A DNA stretch of 64,000 bases from Craspedostauros australis (Eukaryota; Bacillariophyta; Bacillariophyceae; Mastogloiales; Achnanthaceae): contig JAMXDE010000068.1 in NCBI GenBank assembly GCA_026770025.1, positions 1 through 64,000 on the forward strand. The letters are read 5' to 3'. A program made the translations under genes and the position numbers. Every line of letters starts with the position of its first letter. Within the stretch, counting starts at the first letter, position 1. Under the pieces are notes generated by a model, which saw only the letters and a list, made by a program, of their open reading frames with translations, ran no database searches and had not been told where the DNA came from. Positions 1 to 12,800 of this stretch are shown here, in pieces.

Positions 1-1458
1 GCTGAAATCTTCACGAGCGAGTAAAGTCTGCATGTTTCGAGCTGCCATTCTCGTTGCTGCATCCTTCAACACCACGCAGTTGTGTTGATCAGCGAAGATC
101 AACGCATCTACCATGGTGTCTTCTGTGAGATGAGTGCGGGCCAACTCTGCTTCAAGAACAAGCTTGAGTCGCCAGAAGCCGAACTCGTTGGCCACAAGGA
201 TCAGCTGTTGTAGATCGTCCTGTCCATCGAGGGTGGGAGTTGGCTGGTCAGCGCCATCATCATCGTCATGAGCGCCATCGCGGGTATCAGTATCGTTGTC
301 CGGAGTGCTGTGATCGAAGGATATCTCACCTGTGTAGATGCATTCGAGGACACGTTGGACATGTTTGGGTTGATGGTTGGGAAGAGGGATGAGCCTGCGG
401 GTGAGGGCAGTGGCAGAATCAGTGCCGTCATCAGTGCCGTCATCGACATGCTGATGTTGGATTCCCGAGCCGATCAATGTCTGAATGGACGGAACAGTGA
501 CCATGAGGACTCCGGAGTTTGCTTTGATTGGCTGTTGTTCGTCGCCTTGTCCGCACAGGAAGGTGATGTCTGCCTTGGCCTCAGAACGAACAGCGCTGCG
601 ACGATCTTGGTCGATGCTGATGTTGGTTGTTGTGTGGATTTTAGGATTGTTGTGCTTGGTTGGTGTTGTGATGGTGTTTGTGTTGCTTTGCTTGCGCACC
701 TGCATCTCTGTTTGCAGCTGTGTCTGCAGTTGCAAGTTGCGACGACTGAGATGACCGAGACGCTTCATGATTGATGTCATCATCTTGACCTGCTTGTTCG
801 CTGTGATTAGTTCGACGGGTGTTTTGTTGTCGTTGTTTTGGATGTCGATATTGACCTTGGTTGATTCGATGAGGTACTCGACGCATTCATAACGGCCTTT
901 ATAGCATGCCACATGAAGGGGAGTGCTGCCATCGTTGTTCTTGCAGTTGACATCGGCGTTGGTTGATTCGATGAGGTACTCGACGCATTCATAACGGCCG
1001 TAGATGCATGCCCAATGAAGTGGAGTCCAACCAATGTTGTTCTTGCAGTTGACATCGGCGTTGGTTGATTCGATGAGGTACTTCACATATTCCAGGCTGC
1101 CTCCAACGCATGCCCGATGAAGTGGAGTGTCGCCAATGTTGTTCTTGCAGTTGACATCGGCGTTGGCTGATTCGATGAGGTACTTGACACACTCCAGGCT
1201 GCCTTCATAGCATGCCTCATGAAGTGGAGTGTCGCCACCTTTGTCTTTGCAGTTGACATCGGCGTTGGTTGATTCGATGAGGTACTTCACACATTCCAGG
1301 CTGCCTCCAACGCATGCCCAATGAAGTGAAGTGTAGCCATTGCCGCATTTGACCGTGTTGACATCACGTCCTTCGTTCTGCTTCTTCCATTCCTTCAATA
1401 CTGACAGATCACCTGTAACAGCAGCACGAATGAGTTGTCTGTCTGAGACATTCGGCAT
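1..1458 (-). CDS. Ankyrin-repeat/BTB domain protein, copy 1 (3' end outside window)
   Basis: The frame is open from the ATG at 1458 to the window edge (486 codons), so the stop lies outside. The N-terminus MPNVSDRQLIRAAVTGDLS is followed by about six ankyrin units with the TPLH-x-AC core (residues ~40-240). A Gln/Thr/Asn-rich linker follows, then a BTB/POZ-like part containing FLCGQGD, PKHVQRVLECIYTGEI and LILVANEFGFWRLKLVLEAEL. Such proteins usually act in protein-protein contact, often as adaptors; no substrate can be read here. The BTB half is almost identical in DNA to the copy at 29220-30932, but the ankyrin units differ in order and sequence. The ATG was chosen because the same MPNVS start exists in the second copy and ankyrin homology begins just after it. 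No intron is needed. Confidence 0.85.
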   Translation of the reverse strand, partial: MPNVSDRQLIRAAVTGDLSVLKEWKKQNEGRDVNTVKCGNGYTSLHWACVGGSLECVKYLIESTNADVNCKDKGGDTPLHEACYEGSLECVKYLIESANADVNCKNNIGDTPLHRACVGGSLEYVKYLIESTNADVNCKNNIGWTPLHWACIYGRYECVEYLIESTNADVNCKNNDGSTPLHVACYKGRYECVEYLIESTKVNIDIQNNDNKTPVELITANKQVKMMTSIMKRLGHLSRRNLQLQTQLQTEMQVRKQSNTNTITTPTKHNNPKIHTTTNISIDQDRRSAVRSEAKADITFLCGQGDEQQPIKANSGVLMVTVPSIQTLIGSGIQHQHVDDGTDDGTDSATALTRRLIPLPNHQPKHVQRVLECIYTGEISFDHSTPDNDTDTRDGAHDDDDGADQPTPTLDGQDDLQQLILVANEFGFWRLKLVLEAELARTHLTEDTMVDALIFADQHNCVVLKDAATRMAARNMQTLLAREDFS

Positions 1459-1953
1459 GTTGGTCGTTGGTTGTTGAGCTGTTGGTAGACAAACAATTGC
1501 TGGATGATTGCTCAATGTGTTCACGGTCTTATGATGAAGATGCTGGCTGATAGTATGAGACCAAGCTGCTGCAAGGAATAGCAAGGTTGTCGTTGTCTTG
1601 TTCGCACGTTCTGTTTCTCTGTTCCATGATCGCACCCTGGTTTGCCGTAAGATCTTTCTCAACATCGACACACACAAACAAAATGAAAGAAACACGAAGA
1701 AGGAATGTGTGCGATCGAACTCGATGTTCTGTAGTCCGTTGAGTCATTCGATAGTCCCTGCGTGTGTGTTGTGTGCGACCATGACGGCTTTGGCATCGTA
1801 CTCGTTCCGCCAAGAGTTCGCATGCGCCACGATTGAACTCCATCTCGATCATCGCCGGGATGGCTCGACACGAACAGCATGGTACCCAATACTATCATAT
1901 CACAGAACAAGAATAATCATGACGCCGAGTTGCGTGCTCTAAACGACGTAGCA
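1459..1953. other. Intergenic region upstream of ankyrin/BTB copy 1, with dispersed repeat
   Basis: No credible gene is seen. The stretch from about 1683 to 1800 resembles 41040-41225 in the same orientation, including the shared text GAAGGAATGTGTGCGATCG and a later ATGACGGCTTT. Since it lies directly upstream of an ankyrin/BTB start codon, it is probably the 5' region of that gene family, a remnant of which sits at 40976-41231. Confidence 0.5.
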
Positions 1954-3228
1954 TTAAGTTGCGGCGAGCGCGTTCTGTCTCTGCGTCTTGAGATCCAGGA
2001 TGCACTCCGTGAGCTTGGTCTCGAGACGTTGCTGGTACGTGTACTGCGATTCTAGCATGGAGCTTTGGATCTTGGTGAAGGGGACGCCGTTGTGGGTCAA
2101 TCTGTCGTAGCGTTCCGTTGCCGTCAACGGGACGTAGTTGTGATTGTAGGTGCTGTAGATGGTGTCCGAGGCGGTGCTGTTGGCCAACGCCGGCGGTGGC
2201 TTGCCGCTCCTGTTGCGCATCTTGGCAGCGTGCTTGACGTAGTCGAGGTAGTTGTCGATCTGCATGACCCAGTGCCCCGACGCCTTCCATTGCATGGTGA
2301 GCGCCGGTCCGCCGGGGACGGGTTCCACGCCGACCGTGGTGGGATGTTCGAAGACCTCCACAACTGAGAATCGAACCGAAGGACGCACTGTCTTTGGCTT
2401 GCGCATGCTTCTGCGCGATGCTTGCGTTCGCTCGTCATCTTCGTAGGAGTATTGCGAGCCGTTGTCGTGCGCGTATTGGTTGTAGACATCGTACTCACCG
2501 ATGGCATTGTCGAGATTCGCATGGTACACCTGTCCGTAATCCTGCGCGCAACGCGGATCGTTGATGACCGGGGGACCGTTTCTGAAGTGCTGCGGTGGCA
2601 GACGGGGTCTCATCTGGTTTGCAGGATGGGCGCGATTGTGCATGTGGTACTGTTGCTGCAGCTGCTGAAGCTGACGCGGATCGGAATGGGCGCGATGAGG
2701 CACCGCACGACGTCCCATCATGGCGGATGGGTGGTGTCGCTGTGGTTGTTGTTGTTGCTGGTATTGCATCATCATCTGCTGTTGTTGTTGCTGCTGCTGC
2801 ATCACGGTCAAAGAATCGGAATGAAACCGCTGCGGCGGCTGCCTGCGTCCCACACGTCGTTGCGTGGTGCTGCGGCGCTGCGTGGGACCGGGCTCGCTGA
2901 AGCGGACTCTGGGTCGAGACGTGGATCGGCTGTCACTGGATGCGTACGTGCTGCAGGTGGATGCCGTGGTGGCCGTCGTCTCGCTGCCTGCCACGCTGGT
3001 GTTGCTATCGAGCTCGGGTTGCTGCTGCTTCGATGTGCTCGTTCTCTTGAGGCGTCGGCGCAGGGGCCTGGGCTCACCCGGCCGCCGGCTCTTGTCCGCG
3101 GAGGTGGATCGGTTGCGGCTGGGACGGTCCGTGCGTTGCCTTGTTGCGGCTCCGGAGGATCGGGATCGTCTGCGCTGCGTCTCTGGTTGCGATGAAGTTG
3201 TGGAAGCCTCCTCGTTGAGAGGCAGGGT
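1954..3228 (-). pseudogene. 3' part of a host gene split by copia element 1
   Basis: This is the downstream (C-terminal) part of a minus-strand gene whose first ~63 codons are at 15057-15250. Removing the element and one AGGGT copy joins the halves in frame, giving ...MPATL-PLNEEAS... and a predicted protein of about 487 aa. The product is Ser/Arg-rich at first, then Gln/Met/His-rich (polyQ near 2700-2800), and ends in a conserved block: SVRFSVVEVFEHPTTVGVEP, then GPALTMQW, then a helical tail with RLTHNGVPFTKIQSSMLESQ. The same block occurs in the protein at 62712-63467. The motif recalls a hypothetical protein family I associate with diatoms; its function is unknown. Stop TAA is at 1954-1956. 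The part left of the insertion has no in-frame stop of its own, so the damage is the insertion alone. Confidence 0.75.
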
Positions 3229-3756
3229 TAATAGAGCTAAACTAGTAACCACCTTAGCGAGAGAGACTACGAATCATCCGACTCGTCAGCATTCCAGTAG
3301 ATCGAACGGACACTTCGCCGAACCCCACGTTTGGAGACAGATCCAGAACCTTGAAGCGGATCTTCAGAATTCGTGTCAAGGAACCAATGGGGTTCCGATA
3401 ACCAAGTTTCTGACACCCGCCATCGCCAAAACGCCGACGCACGGAACCAAAGCCACAACAACGGGCATCATCGCCCATTGTCTCTCACAGAACCCAGACG
3501 ACGGATCTCGACCCACGGTACTCGGGCTACACAACCCACACGCATTGTCAAACAGGACACCACAGGAGATTCCCCTCGAAGAGAAGAACCATAGCACTAA
3601 TCTCATAATCCGCACGTTTCTTCACCATCTACCAGTATTCTAAATTGACTACTTGTGGAACAGAAGACTCTCGTCCGGATCGCTTGCCAGTCAAGCCTCT
3701 GCCTACAGCTAAAGAACAGCCAACAAGACAACAGCCATTATGTTTGGGCTCTATTA
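3229..3756 (+). repeat. 5' LTR of copia element 1
   Basis: 528 bp, starting TAATAGAGC and ending GCTCTATTA. It matches 14529-15056 except for TG at 3741-3742 in place of CG, a CpG-to-TpG change. Confidence 0.97.
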
Positions 3757-3801
3757 GATTAACAGTCGCAAAAGATTGTCAAGCTCTTAGACCTCTGCAA
3801 G
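3757..3801 (+). other. Leader between 5' LTR and gag start, copia element 1
   Basis: Forty-five bases from the LTR end (GATTAACAGTCGC...) to the first ATG. A primer binding site is expected here but none starting with TGG is seen. The same leader occurs at 16070-16114. Confidence 0.6.
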
Positions 3802-6800
3802 ATGACCGTCACCAACCGCCTCCAACTCTCCAACCGGCCACCTCCCAAGAGGAGCCCAGGAGACAGGACCCTAGCCTTCGAGACCGTCCCCGCGGACCTG
3901 AAGGACCCAAGCCTCTCTGCCATCCTTGATGGCACGCCAGGCTACCCAACGGCCGGGCCATCTTCGCTCTCCTTCACAGAGATCGGAGTCGACTTCATCG
4001 AGGTCACCTTCCGACACCCCATCATCGTGGATGCATGGAACCGAAAGGAAAGAACCAACGAAACCGAAGTCGTGCGCCACGTCCACAAGACTACCTGGGA
4101 CGCGTTCACGGAACTTAAACAGGAGTTTCGGATCAGCATCGAAACCGCCATGATCTTTGATCTCTTTCCAGCCAAGACCCTCGCAGAAGAGAAGACCATC
4201 TCCCAACTGCTGATCACCATCCATGAAGAAGCCACCGACATGAACCCGGCATTAATCATGTTCAACCTCAAGCACCCGGACGACGTTGCAAGGAACTACG
4301 AGACAGGACTCCTCATCTACCACATCGGAGAATGGGTCAGATCCATCGAAGTTGAAGAGGAATCCACTCTTGAATCTACCCTTGACGCGATGTTCACCGA
4401 CACGGACACCACCGCCAAAGCCATGGCAGACTTCTGCCGTTCCGAACGATGCGGCAAACGCCATCACAACCAAGCTTGGTTGAATGCCATCGGGGAACAC
4501 AAGAAAGCACTCTCCAACGCATCCGCAACCAGCATCTCATCTGGGTCAGAAGCATCTACCCATAGAACCGGACGCGACAACGACAGCCACCAAGGAGGAA
4601 CCCCATCTGGGCTCTCCCTCATGCTTGGTGGGAACACACCGCACCGTACCCCACCCGACTTCCCGAACGAAACCCAACTCTCCAGCATCGCCAAGCAAGG
4701 ATCACAGAACACGTCGCCAGTGATCATCGACACCCGTGGTACCACCCCGCCCAACGAAGACACCGAACCAGGCACTGACTACGACCAACACCCTGGTAAC
4801 GACGAAACCGTTGACGCACCCGACAACCGCGGTCCCACAGGACGGAACCGACTCTTCCCCAACGTAGACCCCGCGACGATCGGCGACTACAACCGCAACC
4901 CAACCGGCGCCAAGGTAGTAACCTTCGCCCCCGAAACAACCGCCAGAGGTCCAGGAGGGACCAACGCACCCCAGATGAACTACCCAGAGAACGACGGGAA
5001 CCATCCACCCCACGATCGGAACCCGCATCCCTACCACGGTACCGCGGATACACCAGCCTCACATGGCGTGGGTAACTATCGAGGTAACAACGGACACGGA
5101 CCCGTGAACCGAAACCCTGCCAGCAACCCACCCGCGAACCATGGGACAGACCGCCCGCACCGTGACAACCATGGACCGCCAATTAACCATGGACACAACA
5201 ACGGTAATCCGTATGGGTATCCCCCTAACCTGGGAAACCAACTCCCTCATGGCCCACCGATTCCGATGTACCACGGAACCCACCCAGGAGGATTCCCGCC
5301 CATTGGAATCCCTATCCCCATGGGCCATTTTCCCCATGGAGCCGGAGGTTTTTCAATGCCGCAAGGAGCCTTCACCCCTGTTGGACCCCCTCACCCCGGG
5401 TATCCACCACGACCACCCGCGTATGGGTACCGCCCAACCAATCCCAATGGAGGTTTCGGAAGACATGACCCACGCAACATGGGCCCAAACACCCCACACG
5501 GGCGACACGAACCCGGGTATACACCCCATCGTGGACCCACTCGCGGCGAACCACCAGTCGCCCAGGTCAAGCTAACGAAACGACGCCCCATCTCTGACTC
5601 CGTCAAGTTCACGAGCGATGCGGCATCCTTCCAAGTGGTGAAACACCAAATCCATGCTCATCTCCTTGGAAATGACATGGCGTACCTGATCAACGACCAG
5701 TTCCGGCACCGTTACCATTCCCAAGGAATCCACGCGATCAAGGACCACATCGACCCGGTGACAGGAGTGCCAACAACCACATCACCAGAACAGGTCGCGA
5801 GCGACGTCAGGACCCTATTCGCGGGACTATATTCCGTCTTCGCCGGCGGCCCAGCACATGGACTCGCCACCAGAGGACTCCTCACCGAGGACGGTATCCT
5901 ATTCTGGAATGAACTCCTTAATACCTACGATAACGACTGGATCCGAGGAATGGAGGTCGACTCTCTGATGAAGAGAGTACACGACTTCAACCCCAGCAGA
6001 CAGGACCTGGGATCCTACGTGAAGGAAATCCAAGACATATTTGCGAACATGAATTTCCTGGCTACCAACCCGGATCAACAAGTCTCCGACGCGCAACAAC
6101 GCCGCACGCTCCTGAACCACCTCATCGGATGCGACGACATCAATGTCCGCACCATGGTCCGGAGCATCGAATGAAGCGCGGACATGCAGTCGATGGGAGC
6201 CACCTGCATGTACCTCATCTCCGAGTCCGCCAGGGACAATGCGGTAGCCAACAACCAGCGGGGATCAAGGTCCGGCAAACGCAGGATCTTCAAGGCAACC
6301 GCCGAAGCCAACCAAGATCAAGCTGAATCTAACACCGAGATGGTCATCAATGCCATCTCGAAGAAACTACATGAAGACCCCACCTTCATCTCACAAGAAG
6401 TATTCGACGGACTACCCGAAAAGGTCCGCCGAGTGATCATGAAACTCCGCAGCTCCCTCCGCTGGGCCCGCCGCAACAATGACCGGAACGGATCCGGATT
6501 CACCCGCGTCGAGGGCAAGAAGGAGCAGGAAGAACCCCAACCACCTGCCAGCGTGAAGCCCCCAGAGAAAGGGGAGGAAACCAAGCCACACAAGCAGTAT
6601 GGAGGTGTCACCCACGCGAACCTGGCTAGGTACACCGCAGGATCCACCGAGGGATCTGATTCCCAGGGCGAGGATGGATCGGACCTATCCTCGATTGACG
6701 CTTCGGAGCTTGCCAAGTTCCTAGTCGATTATGGAGGACACGAGGAGAACGGCAACGACCGACTCGTGAAGATGATCACGATGAGTGATTCATCTGACAC

Positions 6801-9800
6801 CACAAGCCCCATCGATCCACCAGAATCCAACCAACGCCAGTCAGTTCCCGAACAGCTGATCAACCTGGCGACCTTCTCTCCGCAAACATACGCGGTATGT
6901 GACGGAGGCGCACAATGCTGCGTTATCGGGAACAAGGACCGGGTCTGGAAGATTGACTACATCTACCCGCATCGGACGTACAACATTGTCGGTGCCGTGG
7001 CCAGCACGATGAGGAAGAACAACCTCGCGGTGGTACACGCAAGTATCAAGGCCAGGACCAGAGAAGGCAACGAGGTGATCCTCCGGATCTACGAAGCCGC
7101 TCTGAACGTCGACAGTCGGGTGACGCTGCTATCCGACCACCAAATTCGGGCCAGTGGAGCCGTCCTCGATACGGTCTCGTCGGAACACCGGGCATCGTTC
7201 GCGACACCAGGCACAGGCCGACAATGCCTAATGCCTGACGAAGACACGACGATCAACTTGGAGATGCGAGACGCGTTGATGACATTCGACGTCTTCCCCA
7301 TCATGGAAGACGATGAGGATCTACCCACCTATGACATCACCCCAAAGCAAGGATGGAACCCTTCGGATCACCAAGGAGGACACGTATGCAACGTGCCCAT
7401 GGGTTGCTACCTTACCAGGGACCCAATTGGAGGAGACAAGGTAGTCAACTGGAATGACCAACCTGATGCACCGCATGACGCTGGAGCAATGGATTCAAGC
7501 GCCCACAACGCATCGAAGGATCCTATGGAACCCGGGACACGCCAGACCAAGGACGGTATCCCGGATATTCCCATGGAAGGACGGGAACCCATGGAACCCA
7601 ACGCCCACCATCCAGATGAGCACGCCACAGGAGAGCCCAACCGTGTACACGAGGAGTACCCCAAGGTGGACGCATTCCTTGATACTCTGAGTCTCGAGGA
7701 GCTCATCGGAATGACACATGCGATTGACACGGTAACGTTCGCGAAATCGGCTGCCGACACGGCCATCTCGATCCAAGGCACCCTTTTCGACATGGTGGAC
7801 AATCTCTCCGCGGGAGACATCGACCACCTATACAGGGAGCTGGGCATCGATCGCGAAGCCAACGCGATAGGAACGGACCAAAAGGGATACACCGAGTCAA
7901 CCAACGTCCCATCGACCAAGGTATCAGACCCTGATGACGAGGCAGACAGCGTCATCTCATCCTTACACTCGGTAGGATCTGAACCGGCGTTCCAGAGAAA
8001 TCGGGAGACTTTTCGTATCCCCAACGAAATCGGCGTGACCAAGGCAACACGTGTTGACGCCCTCCGGGGAGACCCGCGAGACGCACCTGAATACCACGGG
8101 CACACCAAAGGCGAGAACCCCGCTGGGGTTGATGATCCGGGAAAGGACAATCCCATGGACACCATGGACCGACACCCTGCGGAAGCTATGACCGAGTACA
8201 GCCACCAAGGGTTCCCTTTCCGAGCCAAATGGAAGTCCATCGATCTTCACAAGATCCGACCGTACCTTGGGTACCTGCCAACGCACGTGATCAAACAGAC
8301 CCTCGCCAGAACCACACAACTCATGCGGGCAGTGATCACTTACCCTATGCGAAGGCACAAGAAGTCCAGATTCGAGTGGATGCGACGACAACGAATCCGG
8401 GAGATCGTGGCAACGGACACCATATTCTCCAACGTCAAGTCTTTTGGAGACGGATACTCCATGGCGCAAATCTTCTACGGAACATCCTCCCACATGATCA
8501 ACGCATACGGCCTGAAGAAGAAAGAAGGAGTTTTCGTCGCCTTCCAGGATTTCATCAGGACAGAGGGGGCACCATGGGCCTTCCACAGCGACAACGCGAA
8601 GGAACAGACCGGAGAAAAGGTCCTCAAGCTTCTTAGGGACCTCCACATCAAATCAAGGCTGACAGAACCGCACAACCAGCAACAGAACCCGGCCGAGCAC
8701 AACGCCATCCTGTACATGAAGCGATGTGTCACGACACTCATTGATCGGACAGGGGCACCGCCAAAAGCATGGTTCCACGCTTTCCGATACATGTGCTACG
8801 TGCACAACCACACATCAGACCCGTCCCTACGATACGCAATCCCATACACCGTACGACACGGAGAAACCGTCGACATCTCTGCGCTCTTGACTTTCCAATT
8901 CTACGAGAAGGTCTTGTACCATGACCCCAACGCTACCTTCCCGAACTCGAAGGAGAAGTCAGGATACTGGCTCGGCGTGGCAGAATCCCATGGGGACTTC
9001 CTCACCTACCACGTGCTGGATGACGAATCTCGACGCGTGCTAGTACGGAGCGTGGTCCGCCCCTTCAGGAAGGGTATAAACAACAACAGACGTGTCACCT
9101 TCGACCAAGACATGGACCCCGAGGCGGATAACCCCAGCACACGGACCCCGCTGGAACTGTCCGGTACCCCACAAGGATGGAAGACCAAGATCCCACCTAA
9201 GAGAGGGTATGCAGCGACGGCCAAGACGACACACCCGCGGGCATGGGAGCACAAGACCGACAAGCTGACGCGATCCACCGGGATCCCCAATTCAGGGGAG
9301 GCACGGAACACAGGACCCGTCACCCGATCCCAAACGCTAACCAAACGGACAGCGAAGGCACACACGACGCGTGCCACCGAGAAGGACAAACCGCGAACGA
9401 ACCCCGATGCACCAGACAGGGGAGACTCTGACCCAGGGTCTTCGTACCTTCCGTGTTCGTCGGGACCACCATCATACCAACGCATGGATGACGGCCCCGA
9501 AGAAAGGGGAGGGAATAAGAGGACCAAGCAAAACAAACGATCCGTTTTGTCAACAGGTACCAGGAAAGGCATCCCATGGAAGAACATCGTCCATGGAACG
9601 ATCAGATCCATAATCCAGACCATCGCAGCGGACCCAGTCACGACAGGCGTGAACACCGTGCCACCGCAAAGGATACCCACCCTAACAAACTATCCAGGGA
9701 ACCCGAGGCAGAACCCACCAGGGTGCAACACGAACATCCCATGGGACACGACATCCATCTCTTTTGCCTGCAATCTCACGGCAACAGAAGTCAACCAACT

Positions 9801-12800
9801 CGCATGCCTGGCCCAATGTGACCAGTACACCGAAAGAGACAACTTCATCCTCGATGGAAGGAACCTCAACTGGAAGGCAAAGGGAATCACTCGTCACCAC
9901 CACGAGACACGAGAGGACGGAACCACCGAAGCAATCCTAGAGATCCTATGGATGAACGGAATGCGATCATGGTGCAGGATGGGAGACTTGAGGGCCCAGC
10001 AGCCGGACATCATCATCGAATACACCGAGCAGAACCGCCTACAGGACCAGAAAGGGTTCGAATGGGTGGAACTCCACAGAGCAAGGAACCAGCACATGCG
10101 ATCAATGCTAGCCACCAAACTGGCAAACCACCGCCCAGGAAACAAGTACAAGTTCGGCACCCTGGTACCCAACAGCCTGAAACACGCCATGGCTATCGAC
10201 AGGCTCAACGGAAACGGACTCTGGAGCGAAGCCATCAACAAGGAACTGGACCAGATCAAACGGTTGGGGACCTTCAGACAACCAAGACCGAACGAAGCAC
10301 TCGATGGGTACACCAAGATCCCATACCACATCGTCTACGACGTGAAGTTCGACCTACGTCGAAAGGCAAGACTGGTGGCAAACGGGAACAAGACATCCCC
10401 ACCAACAGAAGACGTATACTCAGGGGTGGTAGCATCAGACACCATCCGAATCGCCTTCGCCATCGCAGCAGCCAACGGACTGAGAGCATACACCGGCGAC
10501 GTAGGGAACGCGTTCCTATACGCCGACACCCTCGAGAAATGCTACATCCGAGCAGGCCCTGAATTTGGCGACCTCGAAGGCAAACCCCTCATCATCCAAA
10601 AGGGACTCTACGGCCTGAGGACATCAAGTGCGAGGTTCCACGAACACTTCGCGGACACCCTCCGAACCATGGGATTCCTACCCTCCAAGGCCGACAATGA
10701 CATCTACACCCGAGAAGCCGACGACCACTACGAGATGATCACCACATACGTGGATGACGTACTGGTCTTCAGTAAGGACCCCATCCCAATCATCGATGAC
10801 CTCAAGAAACGGTACACCATGAAACAATGCGGTGACCCAGAGTACTACCTTGGCGGGAACATCGTCGACCTTCCCAAGAACTGGAAGGACAGGGGAGTCA
10901 ACATCGGACTCTCAGCCCAGACGTATATCGGAAACGTCATCAAACGAGTGGAGCAACTAGTAGGGAAGACAATCCCGGAGGCATCCACCCCCATGGTAGA
11001 GGCCTGCCACCCAGAAAGCGACACCTCGGACTTCACAAGCGCTGAAGACGCCAGGACCTACCGATCGATACTGGGTTGTCTCAATTGGGTCGTGACCCTC
11101 GGGAGGCTGGACATCCAATACGCCACGACGACGATGGCACGGTTCGCCATGGCACCAAGGGAAGGACATCTCTTGACCATCCAACGTATCATTGGATACC
11201 TCAAAGGTCGAGAAAGGGGAGCCATCCTCTGCGATCCCAACCCAGTGGACCACACGAACATCGACACCACCCTCTCAAGCCATTGGAGAGAATTCTACCC
11301 TACCGCATCAGAGGTCACCCCCGTATCAGTACCAACACCAAAAGGGAAACCGGTTCAAATCACGTGTTACGTGGACGCTGACCATGGCCATGACCAGGTC
11401 ACACGGAAATCAATGACGGGCGTGGTTCTACTGATCAACAACACCATCGTCAAAACCATCTGCAAACGACAAAACACAGTGGAGACATCAACCTACGGAT
11501 CCGAATTGATAGCCGCCAGGATAGCTACCGAGGCGGTCACAGGTCTGCGCTACATGCTGAGAGATCTCGGAGTCCCCATCGACGGACCCGCAATCATGCT
11601 CGGAGACAACAAAGCGGTGGTACTCAATACTACGGTTCCATCCTCAACGCTGAAGAAGAAACACTGCTCATTGGCCTTTCACCAAATCAGGGAATGCATC
11701 GCCGCTGGAATCATCGTGTTCGCCCACATTGCGTCAGTCGACAACATCGCCGACATACTCACCAAGCCCCTTTCCAAAACACCATTCCACCACATCACGT
11801 CGAGAACGATATTCCGGAACTCAATCCATGAGTCCGGATACCTCAGCGAAACCATATCACAAGCCATAACAAAGAGCAGGACGACCAGAGCAGACGATGA
11901 CCCCGATATAATGGCCACGGAAACGCAAGAACCATCACCACCAAAGGAAGAACACACTATGAGCGTGAACATGGCAAGGTACCAACAGACCTCCATGAAG
12001 TACAGTCCGACTTCAAAAACCCTTCGGCTAACCAGAACCCAACGAGAACCGAACCCCCTCGAAACGGCACAAAGGAAATCACCCAGAACCATCAAGCGCA
12101 CCAAGAACACACCGGCCTCGCCCAACCGCCAACAGACGCGAAATTCCAGTGTCGTATACGACATGACCGACAACCGTACCACGAATCAGAACCACGAGCC
12201 AGCTGGCGCGCCAACCGACAGATTCTTGATCCTGCGTGGCGACACACCACCATCAGCCCTCACCGACGAATTCAGTACATTCTCGAGTATCAACCCCTCA
12301 TGTGGAAGCGACGTCCTCTACTACCCAAGAGACATGCTGGAGACAGGACCCATCATGCCAAGGAACCAATCACACGTCGCCACAGCGACCAAATTCCGGA
12401 AACCGCCACCTGGAGCCACTATGCCAGCCATCGAAGAAGGTAACTGTGAAACTTCCTTCCACACGGGCCTGACACCTCGGGTTTTCGTCACACCTGAGCA
12501 CGAAACGTACAGGTGTGACATGTTGATTGCCGACCTCCAAGAAGACCTGGCACGAAACGCGACCGCACCCTCTATCGCATTCCGCGACATGAACATGCTC
12601 TCACCACAAAAACGGAGCCGCCACAACCAGGACCCCGGACACAACCTCTCCCCATTCCAGACGAGGACACGCAAGATGACATTCCCAAAGTACACCCCGT
12701 TCTACGATGGCATCCAATGCCCCGTCCCCGGATCCAGGGTGCTATATCCCGCAGGAAAGAAGGGACCCTTCCAAGGAATCGTCGTCGGATACAGTGGCCG

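Noticed and set aside
268-774. Plus-strand ORF of 168 codons, with a twin at 29739-30245
   Set aside because: Antisense shadow of the ankyrin/BTB coding sequence; it recurs only because the sense gene is duplicated.
2422-3195. Long plus-strand ORFs opposite the split host gene
   Set aside because: Leu/Val/Arg-rich antisense translation of polyQ and Ser/Arg codons; the minus-strand frame has the paralogue at 62712 in support.
7407-9680. Several minus-strand ORFs of 200-330 codons inside the copia elements
   Set aside because: Antisense shadows of gag-pol; no motif, and they mirror each other between the two copies.
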